A stretch of DNA of 42,856 nucleotides. It comes from Hofstenia miamia. Taxonomy: Eukaryota; Xenacoelomorpha; Acoela; Hofsteniidae. The stretch spans positions 1,598,802 to 1,641,657 of the forward strand of contig CABFPE010000043.1 in assembly GCA_900660155.1 (NCBI GenBank), read 5' to 3'. The notes under the pieces are model-generated. The model saw only the letters and a list, made by a program, of their open reading frames with translations. It did no database searches and was not told the DNA's origin. The translations under genes were made by a program, and so were the position numbers. Shown in pieces: positions 11,861-22,272 of this stretch. Position 1 is the first letter of the stretch, and each line of letters begins with the position of its first letter.

Positions 11861-12960
11861 GTATGAATACGATGCAAATAAATTCTTAATTTATGGCACC
11901 TGCTAGCAGTAATAATAACATTTCATTTAAAGATACTGTCTCATTTTTTTTGCAAATAGCACTGCTGGGTGGATATATCATTAAAACCGATATACAAAGT
12001 AGCGGCGGAATTAAAATTTAGGGGTTGTAAACATGCAACTAGTCAAAAACTTTTTTACAACTTGCCCTGTCATTTAAAACTGTCAGGCTATCTGCAGATC
12101 CAATATTTCCAAAAAAAGAAAAATGATCAACTAAAATATATATATATTTTTATATCATAATTTTGAAAATTAATACAATATAAAAAAAATTCACAACTAC
12201 GTGAGATGGCACTAATAAATTCTTGGACTACTTCCAAATAATTAAAACGATTTATCCATTTCTTATGAGAATTAGAATTGGAATTTATTATATATCTAAG
12301 AACAAAACGCTTAGATAAATGGGAACTAAAAAGTTTCATGCATTAAACAGCAGTCGATTTGGAAATGCTCTTTTAAACTATTCTGTCCTTATCTTAAGTT
12401 GATAATAGACAGATTTTTCGGCCCTTGCACGTCGGCTGTTCGGCTCTCTTCGGGGTGGCAACAAGTCTAAAAGAAGATGATCGACATTAGAGTTCATTTG
12501 CCTGAGAACCCTTTGGTTAGATTCTGCAACTATCTCCTGCAGACAGCAGCCAATTTTTCTAATATCCATTCTTTCAGCTCGTTTGAAAAATCGTACCATG
12601 CCTTTGCTTTCATCATTGTTGAAATTCCCACACACATATATGTAATATCTTACTTTACTCATTATCAACGAATCGAAAAGCAGTTTAAGACCATCAACAC
12701 CGAGTTTTGAGGAATTCTAAGGAATCATGTGCTCGATTTGCATATTGTTTGAGAGATATCTCGGAAAAATTTTACTCATAGCCATGGAAATGATAAATAG
12801 GCTATCAAAAGTAATATTGAAGAATTGAATAAAGAATTTAAGTTATAGAAAAACTCAATAAAAAACTCAAACACTGTTCTGGTTTTTGGAATAGCAGAAA
12901 TGTTGGAAAACCACCTGAACGATTGATAGCAGATAAGAATTCTTGACGTCTTTCAATAAG
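11857..12960 (-). mobile_element. LINE 3' portion, copy 1 (CR1/L2-like)
   Basis: The minus strand holds the last part of a LINE RT protein and its 3' tail. 12710-12378 encodes the C-terminal region: SLIMSKVRYYIYVCGN (the usual S-I-L-Y-WG type box), FFKRAERMDIRK, then HLLLDLLPPRRE and KIRTE, a pattern seen at the end of CR1/L2 proteins. The next codon after RTE is TAG, and an expected Trp in FNA-NFL reads TGA. Both stops are also in the copy at 42151-42856. The reading can be followed weakly upstream to about 12960. The element ends in (TA)n at 11857. The 706 bases 11857-12562 are nearly identical to 42151-42856. The open frame 12339-12127 is conserved in both copies because the DNA is; it resembles no known protein. 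Confidence 0.75.
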
Positions 12961-13232
12961 TAGATTCCAATTATTAAAGAAGATTTGTTCGATAGGGTAG
13001 CTTATGATCTAAATCAATAAGACCAATTATGCTCAAATTTAGGAACACCTGCACAAAGCGTTTCTTTTTTGCTAACGCATATAAGGTCAAAGAAATTGAC
13101 TCGTAAATATTTATTAAGCAAATGCTTATTATAATGAGAGATAGAAAAGAGTGATCTTCGCTAAACGATATTATTTGATACATAAAGCGGTGGGCAAATC
13201 ATGGTTAAGAATCTGAAACTTAAAGTTTTGTG
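12961..13232. other. AT-rich DNA, nothing recognised
   Basis: A 69-codon minus-strand frame here (13183-12974) has no motif. It may be decayed upstream sequence of the LINE, but I cannot show it. Confidence 0.4.
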
Positions 13233-13520
13233 TTAATAACGAACGATTGCGTGTAGATGGGGTACATGGATTGAGGCTGCTATGAGGATGCAACAGAAAT
13301 TCGTAATGCTAAAGCACTATTAATTCTCCAACACTCCGGAAGCAGGTAGCTTTTATCCGAGCAAACTTTGGAGAACTTTAATAACGAACGATAGAGTGTA
13401 GATGGAGTACACTGGATTGAGGCTGCTATGAGGATGCAACAGAAATTCGTAAAGCTAAAGCACTATTAATTCCCAACCACTCCGAAAGGGTTGGCATTTT
13501 TAAAAGCAAACTTTGAACTT
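13233..13520. repeat. 145-bp tandem duplication
   Basis: Two head-to-tail units start at 13233 and 13378. They share long blocks, including GATTGAGGCTGCTATGAGGA and the run up to GCACTATTAATTC, with scattered substitutions and small indels. On the plus strand the unit reads as a coding-like frame leading into the hAT-like remnant, so it may be a duplicated piece of that transposase. Confidence 0.85.
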
Positions 13521-13880
13521 TCTCCTGCCATCAAGTAATTAGAAAATTTCGAAAGTACTGGCTTGTAGGCATGGAAATGGTTTGATCAGTGTCATCAACT
13601 AACACAAAAACACACTGCTATCTATGCGAAAATGATCGCAATTCTAAAACGCAAATATCTCACCTATCTCCTGCTATACAGGCTGTATTTAAGCATGCCG
13701 TAATAACTAGTGTATATGTGGAAAGGAGCATCAATAAATATAAGACAGTTCTACGAGCAAATCCCCAAATCATTTCAAAATATTTTTTGTTCATTACAAT
13801 AGAATTTAAGCTTTTTGAACAATTCCCAATCTTCAGTTCAACCATATTTCTTCCAGAAAGAGGGATTATTCTATAGAAAT
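13400..13880 (+). pseudogene. hAT-like transposase C-terminal remnant (tentative)
   Basis: A plus-strand frame reads VYVERSINKYKTVLRANP at about 13709-13762. This resembles the hAT dimerisation block in which D-VERSFS-YK precedes a basic R-R stretch, as in hAT-like and CGGBP1-like proteins. The preceding stretch (from about 13400, with frame changes) contains a plausible helical region with L and K, as expected upstream of that block. The Ser of SFS is replaced by Ile-Asn, the DRR part is missing, and there are stops and shifts, so it is inactive. No DDE residues or terminal inverted repeats were found. The call rests on one motif and could be wrong. Confidence 0.4.
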
Positions 13881-14271
13881 AATTATGAGCACAAGTTGCT
13901 TTATGAATGCGAAGGAGACGAAACAAGAAAAAGAGCTAGAATTATATGCAGGATTTGAGAATTTAAGAAAATCGAGAAAGTCGAAGTTATAAATGCCAAG
14001 AAGTAATTTATTAACAAAAGGGAAATCAAGGAACTTGAGGTATTAAGAAATTGGCAAAAGTCTAGCCCTAAGAAGAAGTTTTAGGTAAATTTGCTTAAAA
14101 GAGAAGATTCAGCGAAGGGTGCGAGGTAAGAATCTGTCAAGTTTAATAGAAGAAGAGAAACATAGATACCAGCATTGAGAATTATTGCAAAGAATTAAAA
14201 AACAATATGATTTAAAGAGAGTTAATTTGGAAGAAGAATTTAGTGAACTCAGCATTGATGACTTAAGGAAA
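13881..14271 (+). other. Lys/Glu-rich broken frame, unidentified
   Basis: Plus-strand frames give Lys/Glu-rich, coiled-coil-like pieces, for example KKQYDLKRVNLEEEFSELS before 14271, interrupted by several stops. The composition looks coding rather than random AT-rich. It may belong to the same decayed element as the hAT-like remnant. I do not recognise a family. Confidence 0.3.
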
Positions 14272-14290
14272 TAGAGAGAGAGAGAGAGAG
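14272..14290. repeat. (GA)n microsatellite
   Basis: About nine uninterrupted AG units. Confidence 0.9.
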
Positions 14291-17086
14291 TAGAACTCAG
14301 TATTTAATGAAACATGTTTTGATCAGGAAAGTGATTACATCAAAATCGCGGACATTTGGGAGGCAGCTCTTTACATTCTACTTTTCACACATGATACCTT
14401 AAAATATAGTCCGTGCTATAAATAAAAAACTGGGACCACGAATTTTAGTTTTCGAGATAATTGCTAAAAATGAATTAGATTATTAGATTAAAATATGCTA
14501 AAAATAATTTAGTAATTGAAATTACTTACCTCCATCGTAGTTCCTGCGTTTAATGCATAGATTTTTTTAAAATTAACTAAATAAATCACTTAAAAGTAAT
14601 TGCTATTATTAATATGGGAGAAAAACTTAATGAAAATGAGCCTGTCAAAAATGACTATAGCACAGTTTCAGAAGCTATGTCTAAGAAATTAATTAAAAAT
14701 TTAATTGAACTAAAGTCCCAATTTTACTACACAGCATTCTTATGTTAAGTAATAATTTGAACTGATTTTTTGTCTCAGGGTGTAACATAAGTTAACCAAT
14801 AATATTGGACTGGATTCATACAATTATTCGTATTGGAATATTTCATTGTACTCTACATTTTGTTTATCACACGGTAACTGTTCTTAATCAACAATTTTTG
14901 TAATAGGAAAATATGTGATTGAACAACAATGATTAACTTTCGAATTGAATTGTTCTTACATACATCTTTTCACAATCCATGGAAAATCCTGATATGGAAG
15001 AAAAACGGAATCCAACCATATTATTGATCCGGATCAGGATCATTTTTCAGGTAAAGTAGGATCACTTCGAGGCTTTTTGAGACTAATTTTACCTGGTTTT
15101 TGCCGAAAAAATTTTGGTGGCAGTGGATGCATCCCGCGATCCATGCAATGCGGTGACATTTTTGGACCCACAATCTCCACCACACCACAAAAAATGTGTT
15201 CAAATATACACCATAATTCCCATGCCAAAACACATGAATAAAATTTTGCTCCACGAATCCCAACAGCAATTTTTTTTACAGAACTGCTAAATATTTCAAT
15301 GCAAGGCATTTGTACTCACTGAGGATTGCATGCAAGTTTTAATATGTATTAATATAATTAAAAATATAATAAAATTTTTCAACTTCATCACTATCTTCAT
15401 CATAGCCATGTTCTGTAAAATCATTTTTTAAAGTCTATGATTTGATCATTTTTAGTATTATTGAGGCTAGTTACAAAAGATTTTTCGCTCAAATTCCCAC
15501 ATAAGCTATACTTTCATCGCAATTCCACGGCAAGCCTTAAATTTTAAGATAGTTGCATGCAACAAGTCTACGCCAATCAAAAGAATTCCTTTTAAACATT
15601 AATCTAGATATTTTGAAAAATTATGTTTTCAAACTTTATTCATTTGCCTTTGGATTGTATTACATTTCCACATCTATATTACAAGGTCTGTGAAATTATA
15701 AAAGATAAATTTATAAAACTTACAGTGTGAACGCCATGTGATTATTTGAACATCAGTAAACTTATAACCAGTATAGAAAGCAATATTGTAAATTAATTCA
15801 TCAGAGTTCTCTATGTATTTATCTTCAAGTTTAAATAGCTGCTCCAGTTTCCGTCTTCATAAAAGAACTTATTGAGCAAGTGAAGCAATGATCAAAAGAC
15901 ATTAATTTTCAAATTATGAAGTTCTGAATTATACTCCATGGTAGCGTTTTACAACATATTCCAATCGGCCACCTTTCGGTAAACGTTTTCTGCTCAATAC
16001 TTGCAATCACTTTGATTGTAAAATCTTTTGTTACTATATAAATTGAAATTTTTATATTTTTCTATTAATATTTTAAGTTATTGATGAAATTAATATAATT
16101 GAATACACTTTTTGCATTTTACTTTTTATTGAAGTTGCTACAAAGCAATTTTAGCAGCCTCAAAGCTTATGGACATTAAATTAACATTTAATATATTCAA
16201 ATTAAGTGCAATATATAATTCCTATTGTTTAATAAACGTTTTGAGTAAATATATTACATAAAAGCAGCGTGGAAATATCTTTCATCAAGGAATAACGAAA
16301 TGTTTAATAATTGAAGGACTTAAGGAAATTCTTTTAACTAAGTATAAATATGCTTAATATTTTCAATTGACTGGACTTTACTTTCCTATTTAACATTCTA
16401 GACTATGAGTTTAAGCTAATTATTTGGTTAGGGGAAAGTACACATTAAAAATAAACAATTTCCACCTTTTTCACGTAGATTCATCAACATCTACTTCTTC
16501 TATTTGAGCCTAAGTTATAGGTTCTCAAAAGCTCATTCGTATATATACATCTAGCCTATCTATATATCATCGTTGCATTCCATGTTTCGCACTTAAACTG
16601 TCTAAGAAATTTTGAAATTGTATATTTTAACGCCAATAACTCATGAGCTAATAAAATTATTCGAAATTTGAAAGCACTAGAGGATAGGGGATTGCGTTCT
16701 CTTTTATTTTCGTTATTGGACTAGGCATTTAGCAACGCAATCCCAGATTTCGGGTTTGGGTAGTCTATCTACATACGAAGAACAGTTAAGTTTAGTTGTT
16801 GCTATCATGGGACTTCGACATATAATTAAAAGAACATTAGGAATGGTGAAGATTTAAAACTGTTTTAAGGAATTGGAATTTTCATTGAAAGATAGTGAAC
16901 GTTTTCAAGAGAAATACCTACCGATTAGTACACATTTTCAACTCAAGTTCGAACACGTTCACCACCAATAGATGTGTCAATCTCAGGCATTTAGAAAATT
17001 TCTTGCAAATGTGGAAAATGGCTTGTTTTTTAATAAACATAGACAGTTTAAGGTTAATTATGGTAATACATAAATATAAAAATTAA
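14291..17086. other. AT-rich DNA; one CpG-rich patch
   Basis: No gene is supported. 14614-14748 is a 44-codon frame from an ATG without a recognisable motif. 15001-15310 is less AT-rich and richer in CpG than its surroundings, with two overlapping minus-strand frames of 82 and 89 codons. The patch looks like a piece of an unidentified repeat. The rest is featureless AT-rich sequence up to the 3' end of the LINE. Confidence 0.5.
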
Positions 17087-17279
17087 AAATATAATAAGAT
17101 TCAAAAGCAATTTTTCGCTACAAGAAAAAGGTACAAAAAACTATAAACTACAAAACTACAAAAAGCTATTTACAAAAAATAATAAATATATACAATATTA
17201 AAATGTGTGTGTGCATTTTATACAAAATTTTCAAATGAATTTAGTGTATTATTGTTGTTAAGTAGGCATTGTCTATTAA

Positions 17280-17927
17280 AGAGGAATGTTCGCAATTTTT
17301 CAGAATTTCTTGTAATTTTTTTCGAAATTAATTTCTCTATTTAAGTTATTCCATAATTTAGTTGCTGTGTGGTGAAAACTATTAAAATATTTATCCACGC
17401 ATAAAAATGCCTGAGACCGTTCATTTAATTTAATATAGTGTTTTAAAAACGAATTGCGGCTTGACCAAATTTGAATTTAAATAATATTGATAATATGTGC
17501 ATTTGAATTTGATAATAAGGAGATAGTATTTTATATTTTAATCGGTAATCAGATGCATTGTCATGTTTTTGTGCCAAATTGAGTATTTTAAGGGACCAAT
17601 TAAAAGTTTTAGACGGGAGGATGCGATGTTTTGAATCTGTATTTGTAAAGAGGAATGGCAATATTGAAAGTGTGAAAGGCAGAGTGCATTTATTAATTAT
17701 TTGTGGTACGCATTTGAAATATTTCTGAGATGATAAAGATACCTAACTCCAGAAGCCATTTATATCAGTACTTATAAGACATGTATCATCTGCGTATTGA
17801 TAAATTTTACTGTTTTTTACCTGTTGAGTTATGTCATTAATATAGATTGCAAATAGAATAGGTTCGAGAACTGTGCCCTGTGGAACCCCATGGTCCGTCA
17901 TAATATATTTTGATTTTTTACCATTAA
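17280..17927 (-). pseudogene. LINE ORF2, RT palm to C-terminus
   Basis: Continuation of the RT after the inserted element. [20 protein letters not shown] at the junction is followed by a [11 protein letters not shown] block and the catalytic YADD at 17796-17785. All three catalytic Asp positions of this region appear intact. Farther down, one frame (17661-17443) is open for 72 codons, and the C-terminal LWNNLNREI (family LWN-LP) lies near 17345. Joining codons 18856 and 17927 across the insertion restores a continuous ILN-GKK reading, which shows that the two halves were one gene. It catalyses target-primed reverse transcription in related elements; here it is decayed. Confidence 0.85.
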
Positions 17928-18851
17928 TGTAGAATCAGGGGATGAAACTAGAACAGCACTGAGGAACTTAGTGTCACGGCAAAAGATTGCAATAGTGACC
18001 ATCTTGTAGCGGCCCTGATTCTTGCGATAAGTAAACAAGTAGAAAGCATCAATAATTCATTCAAGTAACTAGTAACTGTTTATACAGAAAACATTCAGGA
18101 TGACCAATTCATACGGCGTCACGCCGGAGCGATGGCAGAAATGAGAAGTTCACAACTCGTCTGAAAAGGTGTTACTCTGTTTGTCTCACGTTTTAATTTC
18201 TAGCTCAATATACCATCTCTGTTTTTTTCTTATTTCTCAGCTCATGTAATAATAGCATGTAATTACCATGCATTCGTGCTAGTCAACGGCATAATATCAT
18301 CACAGTGTAAGTTATTATAGGTGTCTTTGAATTTGAAATCGAATGAGAGGGTTTATTATTTCTACACATACCCATATACCTAACCTAATGCGGTCCACGA
18401 TCTGGGCTGCCTTTGTCAAGGAACAAGTCGTCGTCCCAGGATCAAAGGAGTAACTCCCAAATTGTCGCTGGAAACTTAAGCAGTTATAATAACCATTGGG
18501 TTAGAAAAAAACTACAAAAACAGTAAAGAGAGAGTGAATGCAGTTTCAGTAACAAGGAATACATTGCAACATCTCACCCATGGTTTCCTCGCATTTATAC
18601 AAAATAAAAAATAATTACCTGGCCTTTGTTTACAAATTCAAACATTCAATTTCCCTCGCAAAGTTAATTGGGCAATTACGCGTAAGCACCATTCGAGGGG
18701 AAAATTATTATTAGATCATAAAACTGCTCTCGAAAATCCTTAACTAATTTTTTGTGTCATAATAACGTCACCACGATCAAAGTATAACAAAATTTAGCCA
18801 AATAAAAATTAGAAAAATTAAAATTTTCACCCGAGTCTCCGAGTGACTACA
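17928..18851 (-). mobile_element. LTR-like insertion in the LINE, flanked by TTAA
   Basis: The 924 bp begin TGTAG and end CTACA, so both strands start TGTAG. TTAA stands on each side (17924-17927 and 18852-18855), and removing the block plus one TTAA rejoins the RT frame. TG...CA ends with a 4-bp target duplication fit a solo LTR of a Gypsy or BEL element. Read on the minus strand, it has a TATAAA at 18599-18594 and an AATAAA at 18357-18352, in the order expected for an LTR. The flanks can also be read as a 6-bp CATTAA duplication. A second sequence, AGAATCAGGG (17931-17940), is inverted at 18013-18022. No coding domain was found. A DNA transposon remnant with TTAA targets is the alternative. 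Confidence 0.6.
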
Positions 18852-19530
18852 TTAAGTATAACTCTTTGCAGTCGATTTTTAAGGAAAGTCATTATTAAAT
18901 TAACAGATTTGTTATCAAAGTTATAATATATTAATTTGTCCCTTAATATGTCAAAATTCATTGAGTTAAAAGCTTTGCTCAAATCAAGGAGTGCAACACA
19001 ACTACATTTGTTTAGGGTTAAATTAGATTTTATTTGTTCTGATATTGATAAAATGGCATCTTGAGTCCTATAACCATTACAAAAACCAAATTGTTTGTTT
19101 GAAAGAATATTTTCAGATATCAAATATGCATTTATTTGATTATTTAATAATTTTTCAAATAGTTTACTAAAGGGATGGCCAATGCAAATGGGCCTATAAT
19201 TTTGTGCATTTAAAGGGTCGCCTTTTTATATATAGGGCTTATGTCAGATTTCTTAAATATATCCGGGAATTCATTATCAATAATGCATTGGTTAAATGCC
19301 AATAGTAGATGTTCACTAAAGATATGAAATGACGTTTAAGAATAAAGATTGGAAGATTATAGGATGCGTTGATTTATTTGTGTCTAAAGTTTTTATTATG
19401 GTTTCTAGTTCATTTGCATTTATGAATCTAAAAGAAAAGTATGTTTTTTCTGGGAATTTATTAATATTTTTTTACCTCTTATATTGGGGACGATTGAAAT
19501 TGCCAAGTTCCTTAAATGTTGTATTTTGAT
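18852..19530 (-). pseudogene. LINE ORF2, RT finger domain
   Basis: Minus-strand reading: FRFINANELETIIKTLD near 19465, then KGDPLNAQNYRPICIGHPFS (the NYRPIS block), KLFEKLLNNQI, NKQFGF, TQDAILSISEQI and ALLDLSKAFNSMNFDILRDKL. The LDLSKAF block corresponds to RT motif A, with its catalytic Asp present. Part of it is open for 98 codons (19123-18827). It stops at RLQRVILN, exactly where the inserted element begins. Frameshifts lie near 19320 and 19230. The family is CR1/L2/Jockey-type; the C-terminal half is at 17927-17280. Confidence 0.88.
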
Positions 19531-20699
19531 GGTCTATTATTCTTGTTTTTTCTGTTGTAGTTGTGTTATCAATACTTTATTCATTAATATCAGTGGAAAT
19601 TCCTATACTATTTCCCAAAATTTTATCAATATATCGCCATTTTTCGTTTGTATTAGTTAGTTTATTGAAGAATCTTTTTTATTTCTTAATTGTTTAATTA
19701 CCCTCTTTAGTTCATGGATGTCACTATCATCAGCATTTGATAAAGCAAACTTGCGCACTTTTAATTTTACTTTGTGGTACTTAATTGGCGCTGCTTTATT
19801 AACAGCATTGCAAATTTATTTTGAAATATAGTTATTCATGCAAGATCCAGATTTTAATGTGTATATATAGTTGAATGATATGTTTTTCAAAAGTGTTTCT
19901 ATTATTTCGTCTGAATAATTTAGATAATCTCTTGTGTAAATTATTTTAAATTTATTGACTTTTACTTATATATGTGCAGAGAGCATGGTCACTGAATGAT
20001 TCAAACATTNGCGAGGATGGAAGAATCCTTTTAAGACGAAAGTGATATGAGCAATTCCTTGACGAGATAAGTGGATTCCATCATGGGCAATCAGGTTGGA
20101 GTTGATACTTTGTGNGAATAATTTAGATAATCTCTTGTGTAAATTATTTTAAATTTATTGACTTTTACTTATATATGTGCAGAGAGCATGGTCACTGAAT
20201 GATTCAAACATTAAGGATTTAAAAAATAAGTCTGAATTTGTTAGGAAGTAATCAATTAAATTGTTATCTCATGTAGGACAGTCAGTATTTACACAATGAA
20301 AATTGTATGTTGCGCAAAATTCTTTTAATGATTGTTTTTCAAGATTATTAAAACAAATTTATATTAAAGTCACCAAATATATTTATAGAATAGTAGAGAT
20401 CACTTATTTCGGAAATTTCATTTGCCTTACATTTTAAATAGTCAATATGATAATTCTTATTGGGATTGTATATGATATTAATCAGTTCTTTATGGCATTT
20501 ACTTTCAAATGGTATAATTTCTATCCACAGTTATTCAAATATATCGTGTTTTAATTCATATTCTAATTTACATACCAGTTTTAAATATTTGGGAGCTAAA
20601 ATCATGAGCCCGCAAACTTTACCTAATCGGTTTTTTTGAAAATGTCATAATTATGTAGTAGTTTTTTAGATTATTTTCTATTTGCGATTCTTCTAGAAT
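19531..20699 (-). pseudogene. LINE ORF2, APE-type endonuclease and linker
   Basis: Minus-strand frames give LAPKYLKLVCKLEYELKHD, then a WIEIIPF box, a YNPNKNYHIDYLK box and IFGDFNINL, with GDFN at 20374-20363. This is the order of the L1/CR1 apurinic-like endonuclease that nicks the target. Downstream lies a linker with AAPIKYHKVKLK before the RT. The segment contains two single Ns and a 97-bp duplication (see 19913-20212), so its frame cannot be followed through that region. The usual catalytic SDH block near the end was not found. Confidence 0.75.
19913..20212. other. Assembly duplication bounded by two single Ns
   Basis: The 97 bases 19913-20009 recur exactly at 20116-20212. Between them, N-20011..20114-N is a 104-base copy of 21048-21151 from the same LINE's ORF1. 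A real genome would hardly place an exact copy of both in this arrangement between isolated Ns. The correct sequence probably has only one 97-base copy here. Confidence 0.9.
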
Positions 20700-20726
20700 T
20701 GGTCCTGGGTTGAGTTTAATATCTCC
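20700..20726 (-). other. 2A-like motif at the start of LINE ORF2
   Basis: The minus strand reads LLSGDIKLNPGP. The 2A consensus is D-(V/I)-E-x-N-P-G-P, and 2A-like sequences are known near the ORF2 N-terminus of CR1/L2-like LINEs. Here the Glu is Lys (codon AAA), all other consensus residues are present, and a TAA stop stands five codons upstream of the Gly. The motif would make the ribosome skip the Gly-Pro bond; the Lys change probably weakens it. Confidence 0.75.
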
Positions 20727-20989
20727 TGAAAGAAGTTAGTAATCTTATGGAATAAAAATAGTTATTGAGGTGATTAAGAAGAAGGGTACTGAATTTAACT
20801 GTATTGGCATAATATATTAAATGGGGATGCTTTGAATCATGTTGATGTGGATTTATATAATATAGAGGTAAATTTTATAGCATTACATAGATAACTAAAT
20901 AATATATAATAAAATTTACCTTTTTTCTGTACATGTTCATGATAATTCCGATGAAGGAGGCAGCGGAAGAAGAGTTCAACAATTTGAAA

Positions 20990-22010
20990 AATTGGCAGCT
21001 TTTAGATAGGTGACATTTGGAATTCAAAATGAGGAGTAAGAAATTGGGCGAGGATGGAAGAATCCTTTTAAGACGAAAGTGATATGAGCAATTCCTTGAC
21101 GAGATAAGTGGATTCCATCATGGGCAATCAGGTTGGAGTTGATACTTTGTGGTGAATTCCGAAAGCTTTTGAAGACTGGAATAACATTGAATTTATTAGT
21201 AAAGAGACGTGATAAGGCTTCATTAAATCTAGTGATGACATGATTGTTCTGTAGAGCAGAATGTTTACAGACTGGAGTAATTTCTAGGAAATATATGAAC
21301 CATGGAGTGAATTTTCAATGGATTAAAGATACAAAATGATTGATGTTCTGTTGAAATTGTTTGATGTCAGTAGATTTGAGTGCATCAATGAGGCCTGTAT
21401 TTATGAAGACGGAGTTGATGTGCGTTGTAGGATGATTCTGGATCTTCTGAGAGAGTTGATGAGAGTTGTGACCAGGATATGAGTGAATTGTTGTTGTTTG
21501 ATTTGAAAAATCATTGTGAGAATGGACATACTTCAAAATACTGTTTCCAATTATGAGAGAGGCAGTTCCAGGCTTGATAGATTTTACAGATAAACGAGGC
21601 TTGAGATGAGTGTGTTGTTGACGGAAATTTTGAGGTTGAGGTGAGTGATTTCCTAGATGATATCATCTGAAAGATTCATATTGATGAGGAGAAGACTAAG
21701 GCGATCTGGGGTTTTTTACTTTAAGAGAAGTGTATGATGGAGTTTCTTCTGAGAATGGTGAATGAGTAGGACTGATGTAGAACTGAGAGAGTTTTTGAAA
21801 AAGAGCTGGAGAGCTTCAGTGACATTTTCTTTATTAAGACAAGAGAAGATGAAGCAGCGTTTTCATTTTATCTTTTATAAAAGCAGTTGCCACATCCAGG
21901 AACATAGCACCAGCAAAGATGTTTGAAATGATTGCTTCACAGAGTGAAAGTGAGACCTGACTGTCTCCAGTGAGATATGACATAATGAAATAATGACATA
22001 ATAATGGTAA
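20990..22010 (-). pseudogene. LINE ORF1 with SGNH-esterase-like domain
   Basis: Minus-strand reading from about 22010. The N-terminal part is weakly coding, with one frameshift near 21842, then a Pro/Ser-rich linker. The domain begins with SIKPGTASLIIGNSIL; the GDS box of SGNH hydrolases reads GNS at 21548-21540. Next come a PGHNSHQLSQKI block, VFINTGLIDALKS (the G-N-D block, here lacking the Asn), a stop codon at a likely Trp, FIYFLEITPV, and HDGIHLSRQGI at about 21122-21090, the last holding the Asp and His of the catalytic pair. Esterase domains of this type are known in CR1/L2 ORF1 proteins. The Ser of the triad is still encoded, but GDS is mutated and there is a stop, so it is inactive. 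A retained part of the domain is open for 73 codons (21536-21315). Confidence 0.7.
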
Positions 22011-22016
22011 AAAATA

Positions 22017-22030
22017 ATAATAATAATAAT
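22017..22030. repeat. (TAA)n microsatellite
   Basis: Short ATA/TAA trinucleotide run between the 5' end of the minus-strand LINE and the tRNA-like segment. Confidence 0.8.
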
Positions 22031-22105
22031 GGGCCTTAGTGGCCAAGGGGTAAAAGGCTACACAGGGACTGCAAAGACCTGGGTTCAAGCCTGAACCCCG
22101 ACCCT
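22031..22105 (+). other. tRNA-like segment (SINE head or tRNA pseudogene)
   Basis: TGGCCAAGGGG at 22040-22050 fits the pol III A box, and GGTTCAAGCC at 22082-22091 fits the B box, spaced as in a tRNA gene. The T arm pairs GGGTTC with GAACCC around a 6-base loop, and the first Gs have only weak partners at the 3' end, so it is not a normal tRNA. It follows a TAA run and lies about 170 bases before the Myb/RT element. A tRNA-derived SINE head is the likelier reading. Confidence 0.5.
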
Positions 22106-22272
22106 ACCTTCAATGAAAGTGTAATGAATAGAAAGGGCCCTCAGTCTCCAGCAGGTCTTAAATGGTCAGAGGGTGCGAAGAATCTCTGGTCAACAGGCAG
22201 ACTCCACAATCAGGAGTGTGGATTTGAGAAGTGGCAGTATAGGATCCACACAGACCAATGCACAATGGCACA

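Larger units (their letters stand above)
17087..22010 (-). mobile_element. CR1/L2-like LINE, nearly full-length but interrupted
   Basis: On the minus strand, in order: an ORF1 with an SGNH-esterase-like domain (about 22010-20990), a 2A-like motif at the start of ORF2 (20726-20700), an APE-type endonuclease with GDFN (20374-20363), RT fingers (19530-18856), RT palm with YADD (17796-17785), and a C-terminal LWNNL box at about 17350. This order matches CR1/L2-like LINEs. Two later events break it: a 924-bp insertion between adjacent RT codons (17928-18851), and an assembly duplication inside ORF2 (19913-20212). Without these the element is about 3.7 kb. It also carries point stops and frameshifts, so it is inactive. 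The 3' end is set only roughly, at the A/T-rich tail near 17087. Confidence 0.8.

Noticed and set aside
10786..11889. Long open frames on both strands
   Set aside because: They consist of the 1,000-N gap plus (TA)n translated as Tyr-Ile; there is no sequence to support them.
15021..15309. Two overlapping minus-strand frames of 82 and 89 codons
   Set aside because: No family motif in either; the patch is probably part of an unidentified repeat.
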